Shown one piece after another: positions 44,288 to 52,800 of a stretch of 55,169 nt of DNA. Each line of letters begins with the position of its first letter. Within the stretch, counting starts at the first letter, position 1. The notes under the pieces were generated by a model, which had not been told where the DNA came from, made no database searches, and saw only the letters and a list, made by a program, of their open reading frames with translations. The stretch covers positions 1-55,169 of the forward strand of contig CAZNTU010000012.1 in NCBI GenBank assembly GCA_964575975.1. Reading direction: 5' to 3'. The DNA is from G963674505 sp964575975 (GTDB lineage: Bacteria; Desulfobacterota; Desulfobacteria; Desulfobacterales; SKZT01). The position numbers were made by a program, and so were the translations under genes.

Positions 44288-45640
44288 CTAGAAATCGTAA
44301 ACGCCCGTGTAGGTCTCAGGAGCGAGCTTCCGCAATTCTTCCTTTACCTGTTCCGAAACCGCGAGGCCCTCGACGAAGCGCGAAATCGTCTCTCGGTCGA
44401 TTTTCGCGTTGGTCCGGGTCAGGGCTTTCAACGCCTCGTAGGGCTCGGGATATCCCTCGCGGCGCAAAATCGTCTGGATGCCCTCCGAAACGACCGCCCA
44501 GTTGTTCGCAAGATCCCTGCGAATCGCCTCCTCGTTCAAGACGACCTTCTTCATTCCCCGCAGAAGGGACTTCAGTCCGATCAGCGTGTGTCCGAACGGA
44601 ACCCCGATGTTTCGCGCGACCGTCGAATCCGTGAGGTCCCGCTGCAACCTGGATATGGGAAGCTTGGCCGCGAGGTGTTCGAAAATCGCGTTGGCGACGC
44701 CCAGGTTCCCCTCGGAATTCTCGAAGTCGATGGGGTTCACCTTGTGGGGCATGGCCGAAGAACCCACTTCGTTGACCACGATCTTCTGCTTGAAGTATTC
44801 CATGGAAATGTAGGTCCACATGTCCCGGTCCAGGTCCAGCAGAATCGTGTTGATCCGCTTGATCCCGTCGCAGAAGGCCGCCAGGTTGTCGTAGTGCTCG
44901 ATCTGGGTGGTGGTCCGCGACCGGCTTAAACCCAGGACCTCGTTGACCAGGCGGTTTCCGAAACCGATCCAGTCGATCTCGGGATAGGCCGCGTGGTGCG
45001 CGTTGAAGTTTCCCGTGGCGCCTCCGAACTTTGCCGAGAACGGAACCCGCTCGATCAGCTCCAACTGCTTTTCCAGACGTTCCACGAAAACATGGATTTC
45101 CTTTCCCAGACTCGTGGGAGAGGCCGGCTGCCCATGGGTGCGCGCCAGCATGGGGACCTTCTTCCACTCGTTCGCCTTGCTCTCGAGTTCCTTTTTCACT
45201 TCTTCGACGGCCGGCAGCAGGACCTCGAACCAGGCCTCCTTCATGGAAAGGGGGACCGCCGTGTTGTTGATGTCCTGGGAGGTCAGCCCGAAATGGATGA
45301 ACTCCTTGAACGCCCCCAGACCGAGCGCGTCGAACTTCTCCTTCAAAAAATACTCCACCGCCTTGACGTCGTGGTTGGTGACCTTCTCGATATCCTTGAC
45401 CCGACCGGCGTCCTCCATGGAAAAATTCCGGCAGACGTCCCGCAAGGATTCGAAAACGTCCTTGGCGACGCTTTTCAGTTGCGGAAGCGGCAGTTCGCAC
45501 AACGCGATGAAATATTCCACCTCCACCAGCGTCCGGTATCGAATCAAAGCGCCTTCGGAAAAATAGTCGCCCAATTTCATGCACGCCCGGCGGTACCGCC
45601 CGTCGACCGGGGATACCGCCGTCAAGGTCGTCAGTTCCAT
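44288..45640 (-). CDS. purB: adenylosuccinate lyase
   Basis: A 450-residue enzyme of the fumarase/aspartase superfamily, cleaving SAICAR and adenylosuccinate in purine synthesis. The length and N-terminus (LTAVSPVDGRYR) fit the E. coli type. Conserved regions: VTNHDVKAVEYFLK, HFGLTSQDINNTA, ARTHGQPASPTSLGKE, the catalytic loop GSSAMPHKVNPIDFENSEGN, and LTDSTVARNIGVPFGH. AGGAGAG stands nine bases before ATG. It is divergent from lexA and begins a probable operon with the two genes downstream. Confidence 0.96.
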   Translation of the reverse strand: MELTTLTAVSPVDGRYRRACMKLGDYFSEGALIRYRTLVEVEYFIALCELPLPQLKSVAKDVFESLRDVCRNFSMEDAGRVKDIEKVTNHDVKAVEYFLKEKFDALGLGAFKEFIHFGLTSQDINNTAVPLSMKEAWFEVLLPAVEEVKKELESKANEWKKVPMLARTHGQPASPTSLGKEIHVFVERLEKQLELIERVPFSAKFGGATGNFNAHHAAYPEIDWIGFGNRLVNEVLGLSRSRTTTQIEHYDNLAAFCDGIKRINTILLDLDRDMWTYISMEYFKQKIVVNEVGSSAMPHKVNPIDFENSEGNLGVANAIFEHLAAKLPISRLQRDLTDSTVARNIGVPFGHTLIGLKSLLRGMKKVVLNEEAIRRDLANNWAVVSEGIQTILRREGYPEPYEALKALTRTNAKIDRETISRFVEGLAVSEQVKEELRKLAPETYTGVYDF

Positions 45641-45786
45641 GCTCGTTGTCTCTCCTGGTTAATGTTTTTCCGTATCGCGATTTCGGCTCGCGTTCGTGAA
45701 CGTAAACGGCTATGAATGGTATAAAATCTTCGGCGACGGTGTCAAGCGCGCAATATCAACAAGAAGTCGGTTATGTGCAATAAAAT

Positions 45787-45807
45787 ATTTACATTGACAT
45801 TTACAAT
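45787..45807. promoter_or_regulatory. direct ATTTACA repeats in the lexA upstream region (candidate operator)
   Basis: ATTTACA occurs at 45787-45793 and again at 45799-45805, twelve bases apart, about one helical turn. The stretch contains TTGACA (45794-45799), a good -35 match, though no convincing -10 follows. The second copy extends to ATTTACAAT, which recurs upstream of the DUF72 gene. It may be the LexA site of this organism. Confidence 0.4.
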
Positions 45808-45875
45808 AAGTGGGGATAAGGTGTTTCCATGACGTCGAAACGGCGAGGACGAAACAAAAAGACAAAAGGGACGAA

Positions 45876-46514
45876 ATGCGATCGGAACTAACCCCCAAGC
45901 AAAAGAAGTTTCTGGAATATCTTCAAGAGCGGATCGCCTTGGGCGGCAAGGCGCCGAGTTTGCGGGCGGCGGCCGACGACATGGGAGTCAGCCACGCGGC
46001 GGTGGCCCAACTGGTCAGGGCTTTGGAGGAGAAGGGGTATGTCAGTAGAAAGGGGCGCTACAGCCGCACCGTATATCTTTTGAACCGGGCCATGGAAGCG
46101 GCCGCGATTCAGCGGTGGATGGAGATCCCCATCGTCGGAAAGGTCGCGGCGGGTCTTCCCATGTACGCCCAGGAGGAGTGGGACGGAAGTCTCGTGGTAG
46201 ATTCCGGGATTTACCGGGGCCGCAACCTGTTCGCTCTTCGGATCAAGGGCGATTCCATGAGGAACGCGGGGATTCTGGACGGAGACCTTGCCATTTGCGA
46301 GCCTCGGCAGTTCGCGCAAAACGGGGAGATCGTGGTGGCGCTGGTCAACCACGAGGAGGCCACGGTCAAGCGTTTCTTCCTTCATGAACGCTATGTGGAG
46401 CTTCGTCCGGAAAACGAGGATTTCGAACCCGTGCTTCTCGATTTTTCCCAAGTCCTGGTGCAGGGCAAGGTCGTCGGGATACAACGGGGGCCGGAGCAGA
46501 TGGAGAGAAGTTAA
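45876..46514 (+). CDS. lexA: SOS repressor LexA
   Basis: A 212-residue repressor-protease. The N-terminal winged helix (about 1-70; APSLRAAADDMGVSHAAVAQ) binds DNA. The self-cleavage site is the Ala-Gly in GKVAAGLP (about residue 93). The catalytic Ser is in IKGDSMRNAGI and the Lys in EEATVKRFF. The recognition helix differs from that of E. coli LexA, so a different operator is expected. ATG 45876 has AAGGG upstream and gives the family N-terminus; an earlier in-frame ATG at 45810 is less likely. It starts the mutagenesis cassette. Confidence 0.93.
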   Translation: MRSELTPKQKKFLEYLQERIALGGKAPSLRAAADDMGVSHAAVAQLVRALEEKGYVSRKGRYSRTVYLLNRAMEAAAIQRWMEIPIVGKVAAGLPMYAQEEWDGSLVVDSGIYRGRNLFALRIKGDSMRNAGILDGDLAICEPRQFAQNGEIVVALVNHEEATVKRFFLHERYVELRPENEDFEPVLLDFSQVLVQGKVVGIQRGPEQMERS

Positions 46515-46783
46515 AAGCTGAAAGCTTGAAGGTGAAAGCTGAAAGGGAGGGGGGTAGCGAGGCGCTTTCGTTCGAAGGGGTGGCCTTTGTTCGTGCTCGG
46601 AGCGTTCGCGGGAGCGCGAGCCTTTCAAGCCGGAAACCGAGCGCAACCCACTGTTGCCGGTACGCCTCGAGATCCGCCCGTGTCGGCAAGACCTTCGCGT
46701 GTTTCGCTCGGCGATTTATATTTACAATCCTTTCCCTACCGCCCTATATCGCAAGTTTTCAATGTTGATCGGAGGGAGAAAAC
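46515..46783. promoter_or_regulatory. lexA-DUF72 intergenic region with repeat and shared motif
   Basis: Just after lexA is a purine-rich repeat in which GCTGAAAG-like units recur (46515-46548). Further on, ATTTACAAT at 46720-46728, 56 bases before the DUF72 start, matches the lexA upstream motif. GGAGGGA gives the DUF72 gene a strong ribosome site. Confidence 0.45.
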
Positions 46784-47686
46784 GTGTACGACCAGACCGT
46801 AAGCAATTCCAGTTCCGATTCGCCGCGGCCCGCCTGCAAGCTGTGGGTGGGGACCAGCGGCTATTCCTACGCCGAGTGGGCGGAGGCCGGTTTCTATCCC
46901 GCCGGGACCCAGCCGGGGCGGATGCTTCCCATTTACGCCCGCGTCTTTTCCATCACGGAATTGAACTACACGTGGTACCAGATGCCCAAGTTCCAGGCGT
47001 TGGAGAGAATGGCGCGGCAGGTTCCCCGCCGGTTTCTCTTCACGGCGAAACTGACCCGAAGCCTCACCCACGAGGTGGACCCGGACCAGTGGCGCGGCGA
47101 GGTCGCCATGTACCGGAACGGAATATCGTGCCTGATCCAGTCCGGGCAGTTGACGGCGGTTCTGATTCAGCTTCCTCCGGGTTTCGACCGGGTTTTGGCG
47201 AACCGCAAATACTTGGCGGCGCTTCTGGACGAACTGGAGGGAATTCCGTTGGCGGTGGAGTTTCGCCATCGCTCGTGGGCCAACGACCGGGTCTTCGACG
47301 AGCTGGAGCGGAGAAAGGTCTCCTTGGTTTCCGTGGACGAGCCGCCGTTGCCGGGCCTGTTTCCCGGCCTGGACGTGGTCACAAACCCGGACCTTTTCTA
47401 TATCCGTTTTCACGGGAGAAACGCCAGGGGATGGCGTTCCGGAAACATGCAGAAGCAGTTCGACTACGACTATACCGACGAGGAGCTTTGCGAGCTGGTG
47501 GAGGAGCGCGTCGAAAAGATGGCGAAAAAGGCCGTTCGCGGAGCGATGTTTTTCAACAACCACGTAAGGGGCCAGGCCGCGAACAACGCCCGCGCGCTGG
47601 TGTCCAAGCTGGTGGAGCGCGGTTTGATGGAAGACGAGCCGGCCCCGGGAGCCGAAAAGGAATGGACCGAGCCGTTATTCACCTGA
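46784..47686 (+). CDS. DUF72 (YecE-like) protein
   Basis: A 300-residue TIM-barrel-like protein of the DUF72 family, biochemical role unknown. Family motifs: LWVGTSGYSYAEW, ELNYTWYQMP, FTAKLTRSLTHE, LIQLPPGF, AVEFRHRSW, YIRFHGRN and MFFNNHVRGQAANNA. The start is GTG 46784 with GGAGGG seven bases upstream. It overlaps the ImuB-like gene by 25 bases, which ties it to the mutagenesis cassette; it stands where imuA is found in many proteobacterial cassettes. Confidence 0.9.
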   Translation: MYDQTVSNSSSDSPRPACKLWVGTSGYSYAEWAEAGFYPAGTQPGRMLPIYARVFSITELNYTWYQMPKFQALERMARQVPRRFLFTAKLTRSLTHEVDPDQWRGEVAMYRNGISCLIQSGQLTAVLIQLPPGFDRVLANRKYLAALLDELEGIPLAVEFRHRSWANDRVFDELERRKVSLVSVDEPPLPGLFPGLDVVTNPDLFYIRFHGRNARGWRSGNMQKQFDYDYTDEELCELVEERVEKMAKKAVRGAMFFNNHVRGQAANNARALVSKLVERGLMEDEPAPGAEKEWTEPLFT

Positions 47687-48837
47687 ACGTCGCCGATTTC
47701 GCGTCGGCGGTGGAGCGCGTGGTGGATACCCGGCTGAGAGACCGCCCCGTGATTGTCGCCCCCGAGGCTGCGGCGCGGGCGGCGGTCTACGACATGAGCA
47801 ACGAAGCCTACCTCGCCGGAGTGCGCAAGGGAATGGCCTTGAGGCGCGCGATTCGCCTCTGTAACGATGCTGTGGTCCTTCCGCCCCGCCAAGACCTTTA
47901 CGAACGCGCCATGAAGGCCTTTTTCAAACGCGCCCTGCCTTACTCCCCGCTCGCCGAAACGGGCGACGGCGACGGCCACGTCTTCGTCGACGCGACCGGA
48001 ACCTGCCGCCTGTTCGGCCCTCCCATGGATTTGGCGTGGAGGCTGCGGCGGGAGGTTCGCAAGGATCTCGGCCTAGACCCCATCTGGTCCGTCGCGCCGA
48101 ACAAGCTGGTGGCGAAAGTGGCCACGAGGCTTGTCAAGCCGACCGGGGAATACATCGTGGCGGCGGGCGAGGAGGAAAGCTTCCTGGCCCCGCTCCCCGT
48201 GTACCTGATCCCCGGCGTGGAAAGAGAGGACCTGCTTCGTCTTTCCGAGTTCAACTTCACGAGGGTTTGCCAGGTGGCGGCGTTGAGTCTTGCGCAGTTG
48301 CGGGTGCTTTTCGGAAATCGTTCGCGATTTCTCTACGAATCCATGCGCGGCGCGGATTCGTCCCCGGTGGTCCCGGCCGGACAGGAACCGCCGAAAATCG
48401 TTTTGGACAGGGAATTCGGCGACGACGCGAACGACGTCGCCAAGGTGGAGGGGGCGCTGTACGGCTTGGCGGAAAAGGGGGGAAGCCGTTTGAGGCGGCG
48501 GATGCTTGTGGCGAGACGGGTGGCCGTCGTGATCGACTATTCCGACGGATTGCGCTGCATACGCCGGAAAAAGGCCGATCCTCCCACGGCCAACGATTTG
48601 ACCCTGTTCGATATCGCGAAGGAGGTCCTCGGGCTGGCGTGGTTCCGAAGAGTGCGGATTCGCCACGTGCGTTTGATTTGCGACCGCCTGATTTTTCCGC
48701 CCGCCCGGCAGCTGGAACTCTTTACGGAAGTTCGAGAGGAGAGCCAGCGGAGAATCGATCTGGTGAAAGCCATCGACGACGTTCGCGGGAGGTTCGGCGC
48801 AGGGGTTCTTCGGGTGGGGAGAACCATGGCTGCGTAA
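47662..48837 (+). CDS. ImuB-like Y-family DNA polymerase homologue
   Basis: A 391-residue protein with a Y-family fold. The first catalytic motif, normally HIDMDAFFA with metal-binding Asp, reads HLNVADFAS, and the second, normally S-x-DE, reads HVFVDATGTCRLFG; the acidic pair is therefore lost, as in ImuB. VAPNKLVAKVATRL and an IPGV-type helix-hairpin-helix follow, then a little-finger region. The end has QLELF, a clamp-binding-like peptide (QLxLF). ImuB acts as a non-catalytic scaffold linking DnaE2 to the clamp. ATG 47662 with AAGG upstream is preferred over a much longer open frame that overlaps DUF72. Confidence 0.85.
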   Translation: MDRAVIHLNVADFASAVERVVDTRLRDRPVIVAPEAAARAAVYDMSNEAYLAGVRKGMALRRAIRLCNDAVVLPPRQDLYERAMKAFFKRALPYSPLAETGDGDGHVFVDATGTCRLFGPPMDLAWRLRREVRKDLGLDPIWSVAPNKLVAKVATRLVKPTGEYIVAAGEEESFLAPLPVYLIPGVEREDLLRLSEFNFTRVCQVAALSLAQLRVLFGNRSRFLYESMRGADSSPVVPAGQEPPKIVLDREFGDDANDVAKVEGALYGLAEKGGSRLRRRMLVARRVAVVIDYSDGLRCIRRKKADPPTANDLTLFDIAKEVLGLAWFRRVRIRHVRLICDRLIFPPARQLELFTEVREESQRRIDLVKAIDDVRGRFGAGVLRVGRTMAA

Positions 48838-48839
48838 GA

Positions 48840-48963
48840 TTAATTATTGAATATTAACCGTTGATTATTGACTATTAAAAATTGCGAACGGGTGCGAATA
48901 TTCTGCGGAGAAGGCGGAAACAAAGAAATAGTCAATAATCAACGGTTAATATTCAATAATTAA
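48840..48963. repeat. perfect 37-bp AT-rich inverted repeat
   Basis: Bases 48840-48876 are the exact reverse complement of 48927-48963, separated by a 50-base purine-rich spacer. The arms are AT-rich (starting TTAATTATTGAATATTAACC) in a GC-rich neighbourhood. It begins right after the ImuB-like stop codon. The inner end TATTGACTATT / AATAGTCAATA recurs at 49521-49587 on the other side of the four-helix-bundle gene. Confidence 0.9.
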
Positions 48964-49056
48964 TGAGCGACGGACCGGCGTTTGGAGAGAGATTGCGCGA
49001 ACTAGGCGCGGCAGGCCGAATTGACAATTGACAATTGCGTATGGGAAGCAGGGAAA

Positions 49057-49422
49057 ATGGCAAAAGGCGACGACATCCAAGAAAGACTCATCGACTTTGC
49101 GGTGGATATAATTCTGTTGACGGCAAATTTACCGAAATCCCCGGCAGCGACGCATGTTGCGAATCAAATACTGCGTAGCGGGACTTCTCCGGCTCCTAAT
49201 TATGGGGAGGCTCGTTCCGCCGAGAGCCCGAAGGATTTCATCCATAAGCTCAGGGTCGCCTTGAAGGAACTAAACGAAACGGATGTGTGGCTTAAAATCA
49301 TCATTCGGAGCCGGATGTTGCCGGAAAACGAATGTTCCGGAATACAACAACAGTGCAACGAACTTTGCCGAATACTCTGCGCAAGCGTAAAAACCGCCGG
49401 GAGACGGAAGGATAAAGAATAA
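49057..49422 (+). CDS. four-helix bundle protein (S23/IVP family)
   Basis: A 121-residue helical protein of the family first seen in 23S rRNA intervening sequences and also in diversity-generating elements. Typical motifs: RLIDFAVDIILLTANLPKS, ATHVANQILRSGTSPAPNYGEA, SPKDFIHKLRVALKELNETD-like stretch and a C-terminal LCRILCASVKTA. ATG 49057 is preferred; the open frame to 49021 translates the repeat TTGACAATTGACAATTG. Function of such free-standing genes is unknown. It is embedded in AT-rich repeats between imuB-like and dnaE2. Confidence 0.9.
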   Translation: MAKGDDIQERLIDFAVDIILLTANLPKSPAATHVANQILRSGTSPAPNYGEARSAESPKDFIHKLRVALKELNETDVWLKIIIRSRMLPENECSGIQQQCNELCRILCASVKTAGRRKDKE

Positions 49423-49500
49423 AAACAAGGATCGTTTTTGATCTTCAATAGTTGGCGCTCGCCGAATCGGGGAGGATGACCACCGGGAGGTATATTAACA

Positions 49501-49587
49501 ATTGAATATTGACCATTGAATATTGACTATTTAAAAGTAAGGGCAACGATGATCGACGGTAAGAGGAAATTAAGTGAATAGTCAATA
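49501..49587. repeat. AT-rich direct and inverted repeats right of the four-helix-bundle gene
   Basis: A 14-base unit, ATTGAATATTGAC followed by C or T, is repeated in tandem at 49501-49528. TATTGACTATT (49521-49531) is mirrored by AATAGTCAATA (49577-49587) across a 45-base purine-rich spacer. Both words also form the inner arms of the 37-bp repeat to the left, so the two flanks are related copies. Confidence 0.8.
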
Positions 49588-49797
49588 ACGAACAAAACAT
49601 TTTTCCCCGGTTATTCTCAAGAATTTTGTTCCTCGTTCGGGGGTGATGGCTCCTTCTTCGTTGACGATTTTGGACAATTTAGTTCTTGAAACGCCGAGCG
49701 TCGCGGCCATGTCCTCGATTGTAACGGATAAAGGCGCAAGATAGTCTTCTTTTATTATACTGCCCAGGTGTGTCGGGCGTCTGGTCGTTTTTCGCAT
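49582..49797 (-). pseudogene. HigA-type antitoxin, C-terminally truncated
   Basis: From ATG 49797 (GGGAGG seven bases upstream) the frame encodes TTRRPTHLGSIIKEDYL, then the helix-turn-helix MAATLGVSRTKLSKIVNEE and GAITPE, the core of HigA. After that the family continuation (M/T-A-L-R-L-x-x-x-L/F-G) is replaced by unrelated sequence that runs into the AT-rich repeat. About 25-30 residues are lost and no HigB toxin is adjacent. It may still make a DNA-binding peptide. Confidence 0.6.
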
Positions 49798-49886
49798 TGA
49801 TATGCCTCCCAATGGTAATCGTCGTAATGAAAAAGGTTACGAGTGTCAAGACAACATACTCCGAACGAACGCCAACGATCGATAAA

Positions 49887-52800
49887 ATGATCCCATTGAC
49901 CGTCAGATCCCATTTTTCTCTCATGTGGGGAACCGCTTCCGTGGAGGATTTGTGCCGGGCGGCCCGGCAGATGGGATATTCCCGCCTTGCCTTGACCGAC
50001 ACGGACAACCTCTATGGTCTCTTTCCGTTTTTGGCGGCGTGCGGGCGCGAGGGCGTCGCGCCGATCGTAGGGGCGGAGATAACCGATCCGGATACCGGTT
50101 CGCGGGCCGTGTGTCTGGTCGAAAGCATGGAGGGCTATCGAAATCTTTGCGAGTTGATCAGTCGTCGTCATTTGGGAGACGACGACCCGTTTTTTTCCGG
50201 TTCGCGAAAACAAGGCGAAGCGTCGGAGAATAACGGAGTCTTCCGTAACAGGACCGACGGACGTTTCGGAAAGTCAGTCGGCCCTGAAAAAAAGCGAGAG
50301 GAAAGCCAGGGGGCGCGAAATTCCGTTTTCGATATTCTTCCGAGACTTTCGAAGGGCCTTTCCGTGCTTGTTCGCGATCCGGCTTTGCTGGAGCGGCTTT
50401 TCGAAGCGGGCGTCTATGTCGCGGCTGCCATGCCCCGGAGGCCTTTCCACGCCGAGCATTCCTTGAGAAGAGTCGCGCGGCGTCTCGGAGTCCCGCTGGT
50501 CGCCGTTCCCGGAAGTTTTTTCCTTCGGCCGGAGGACCACGAAGCACACCGGTATCTGCGCGCCATCGACAGGAACACCTCCCTGTCGCGTCTTCGCATA
50601 ACCGATGCGGCTCCCCCCGACGCGTGGTTCGCCCCGCCCGAGGAGTACCGCCGCCGGTTTTCCATATGCCCCGAGGCCTTGCGCGCCACTGAGGAACTGG
50701 CCGAGCGACTGGCGTTTTCCGGCCCCGATTTTGGTTTGGTCATGCCGCCTTGGGAGGGCGAAGACGGCCGAACCGCCGACCGGGTCCTTAGGGAAGCCGT
50801 GTACGAGGGCGCGCGGGGCTGCTACGGCGACGAGCTTTCCGAACCCGTGGTGGACCGGATCGAGCACGAACTGAAAACCATATCCCGCATGGGGTTCTCC
50901 TCCTATTTCCTCGTCGTCAGGGATATCGTGAAGGCGAGCCCCCGCACCTGCGGAAGAGGTTCCGGCGCGGCCAGCCTGGCCGCGTACTGCCTCGGAATCA
51001 CCAATGTCTGTCCGGTCAAGCACAATCTGTATTTCGAGCGTTTTCTGAATCCCGGGCGCAAGGACCCGCCGGACATCGACGTGGATTTCGCCTGGGACGA
51101 GCGCGACGGCGTGCTGAAGATGGTGCTGGAAAAATACCGGGGGCACGCGGCCATGGTGTGCAACCACGTGACGTTCAAGCCGAGGATGGCCATTCGGGAA
51201 ACGGCGAAGGTTTTCGGGCTCGCGGACGCGGAAATCGGCGCGGTGTCCAAGAAGCTTCCATGGTTCTGGCCCAAGTCCGACTCGGAAAAGGAGCTGTTCG
51301 AAAGACTGAAAGGGCTTCCGAGACTGAAGAACCTCGACTTTCAGGAACCCTGGCCCGAAATAATCGCGGTCGCTCAAAGGATCATGGGCGTCCCTCGTTA
51401 CCTGTCCGTGCATCCCGGCGGCGTGGTGATCGCTCCGAGGCCGATCTACGAATACGTCCCGGTGGAAAGGGCGGCGAAGGGCGTGCCGATCATCCAATGG
51501 GAAAAGGACGCCGCCGAGGATGCGGGACTGGTCAAGATCGATCTTCTGGGAAACCGCAGTCTGGGAGTCATTCGGGACGCGGTCGCGGCGGTGAAGGAGG
51601 GCGGGCGCGACTTCCGGGAGGAAGGATGGGAGCCAGAGGACGATTTCGTCACCCAGGAGGCCTTGGCGCAGGGACGCACCATGGGATGCTTCTATATCGA
51701 AAGTCCCGCAATGAGGCTTCTCCAGCAAAAATCCGGCGTCGGGGATTTCGAGCATCTCGTCATCCACAGCAGCATCATCCGGCCGGCGGCCAACGACTTT
51801 ATCAGAGAATACATCCGGCGCCTGCACGGCGGCGAATGGAACCCGATTCATCCGTTCCTGACGGACGTGCTGGACGAGACGTTCGGCATCATGGTTTATC
51901 AAGAGGACGTATCCAAAGTCGCGGTGTCGCTGGCCGGGTTTTCCCACGCGGAGGCCGACGGACTCAGGAAGATCATGTCCAAGAAGGACCGGGAGCGCCA
52001 CCTGCGGGACTACTACGGAAGGTTCGCCGAGGGCGCCCGAAAACGGGGCGTGACGGACGATCAGATCGCGGCCATATGGGACATGATGATGAGTTTCGGC
52101 GGGTATTCCTTTTGCAAGCCCCACAGCGCCTCCTACGCCAGGGTGTCGTTCCAGGCTGCTTATTTGAAGGCGCATTTCCCGGCAGAGTTCATGGCCGCCG
52201 TCATCTCCAACCAAGGCGGTTTCTACGGCACGTTCGCCTATGTTTCCGAATCGCGGAGGCTGGGGCTGGAGATTCTTCCGCCGGACGCGAACCTTGGCCG
52301 AACCCGCTGGACCGGCCGGGACGGCGCGATTCGCGTCGGGTTTCTTTCCGTAAAAGGCCTTTCCGGAAAAACGCGGGACAGGATTTTTCGCGAGCGGGAA
52401 AGGTCCCCTTTCGCCGATCTTTGCGATTTTTTGGAGCGGGTGCGCCCGGAGGACCCCGAGGCGAGGGCCTTGATTCACTGCGGCGCGCTGGACCGTTTTC
52501 ACCCGGAGAAGAACCGGGCGGCGCTTTTATGGGAATTCTCCGCCTGGCGCAACGCGGACGGAAAAAATTGTTCCGCCCGCTCCCTTTTCGCGGGCCGGAG
52601 GGCCGATTTCGCCCCCCCGCCGGCCCTTCCGCCGGAGGACCAACGCGCGAGACTCCGCCGGGAGTTCGCCGTGCTGGGATTTCTCTGCGACCGCCACCCC
52701 ATGGAACTCTTCGAGGACGCGCTCGAAGGCCTTGGAGTCGTGAAAGTCCGGGACATTCCCCGGCATGTCGGAAGGCGGATTCGTTTCGCCGGGTGGCTGA

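Noticed and set aside
45691..45702. CGTTCGTGAACG dyad upstream of purB, resembling a purine or LexA operator
   Set aside because: A single short imperfect dyad with a two-base centre and no second copy before another gene of the window; chance is likely.
46654..47661. Upstream extension of the ImuB-like frame across the DUF72 gene
   Set aside because: The extension is an out-of-frame reading of the conserved DUF72 protein. The Y-family N-terminus begins at ATG 47662.
48840..49587. CRISPR-like array
   Set aside because: The repeats are inverted or short tandem AT-rich units without regular unique spacers, and no cas genes are present.
50274..52502. A 742-codon open frame on the minus strand opposite dnaE2
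   Set aside because: It lies opposite well-conserved polymerase motifs, its translation is rich in His, Arg and Pro without recognisable domains, and such antisense frames are common in GC-rich genes.
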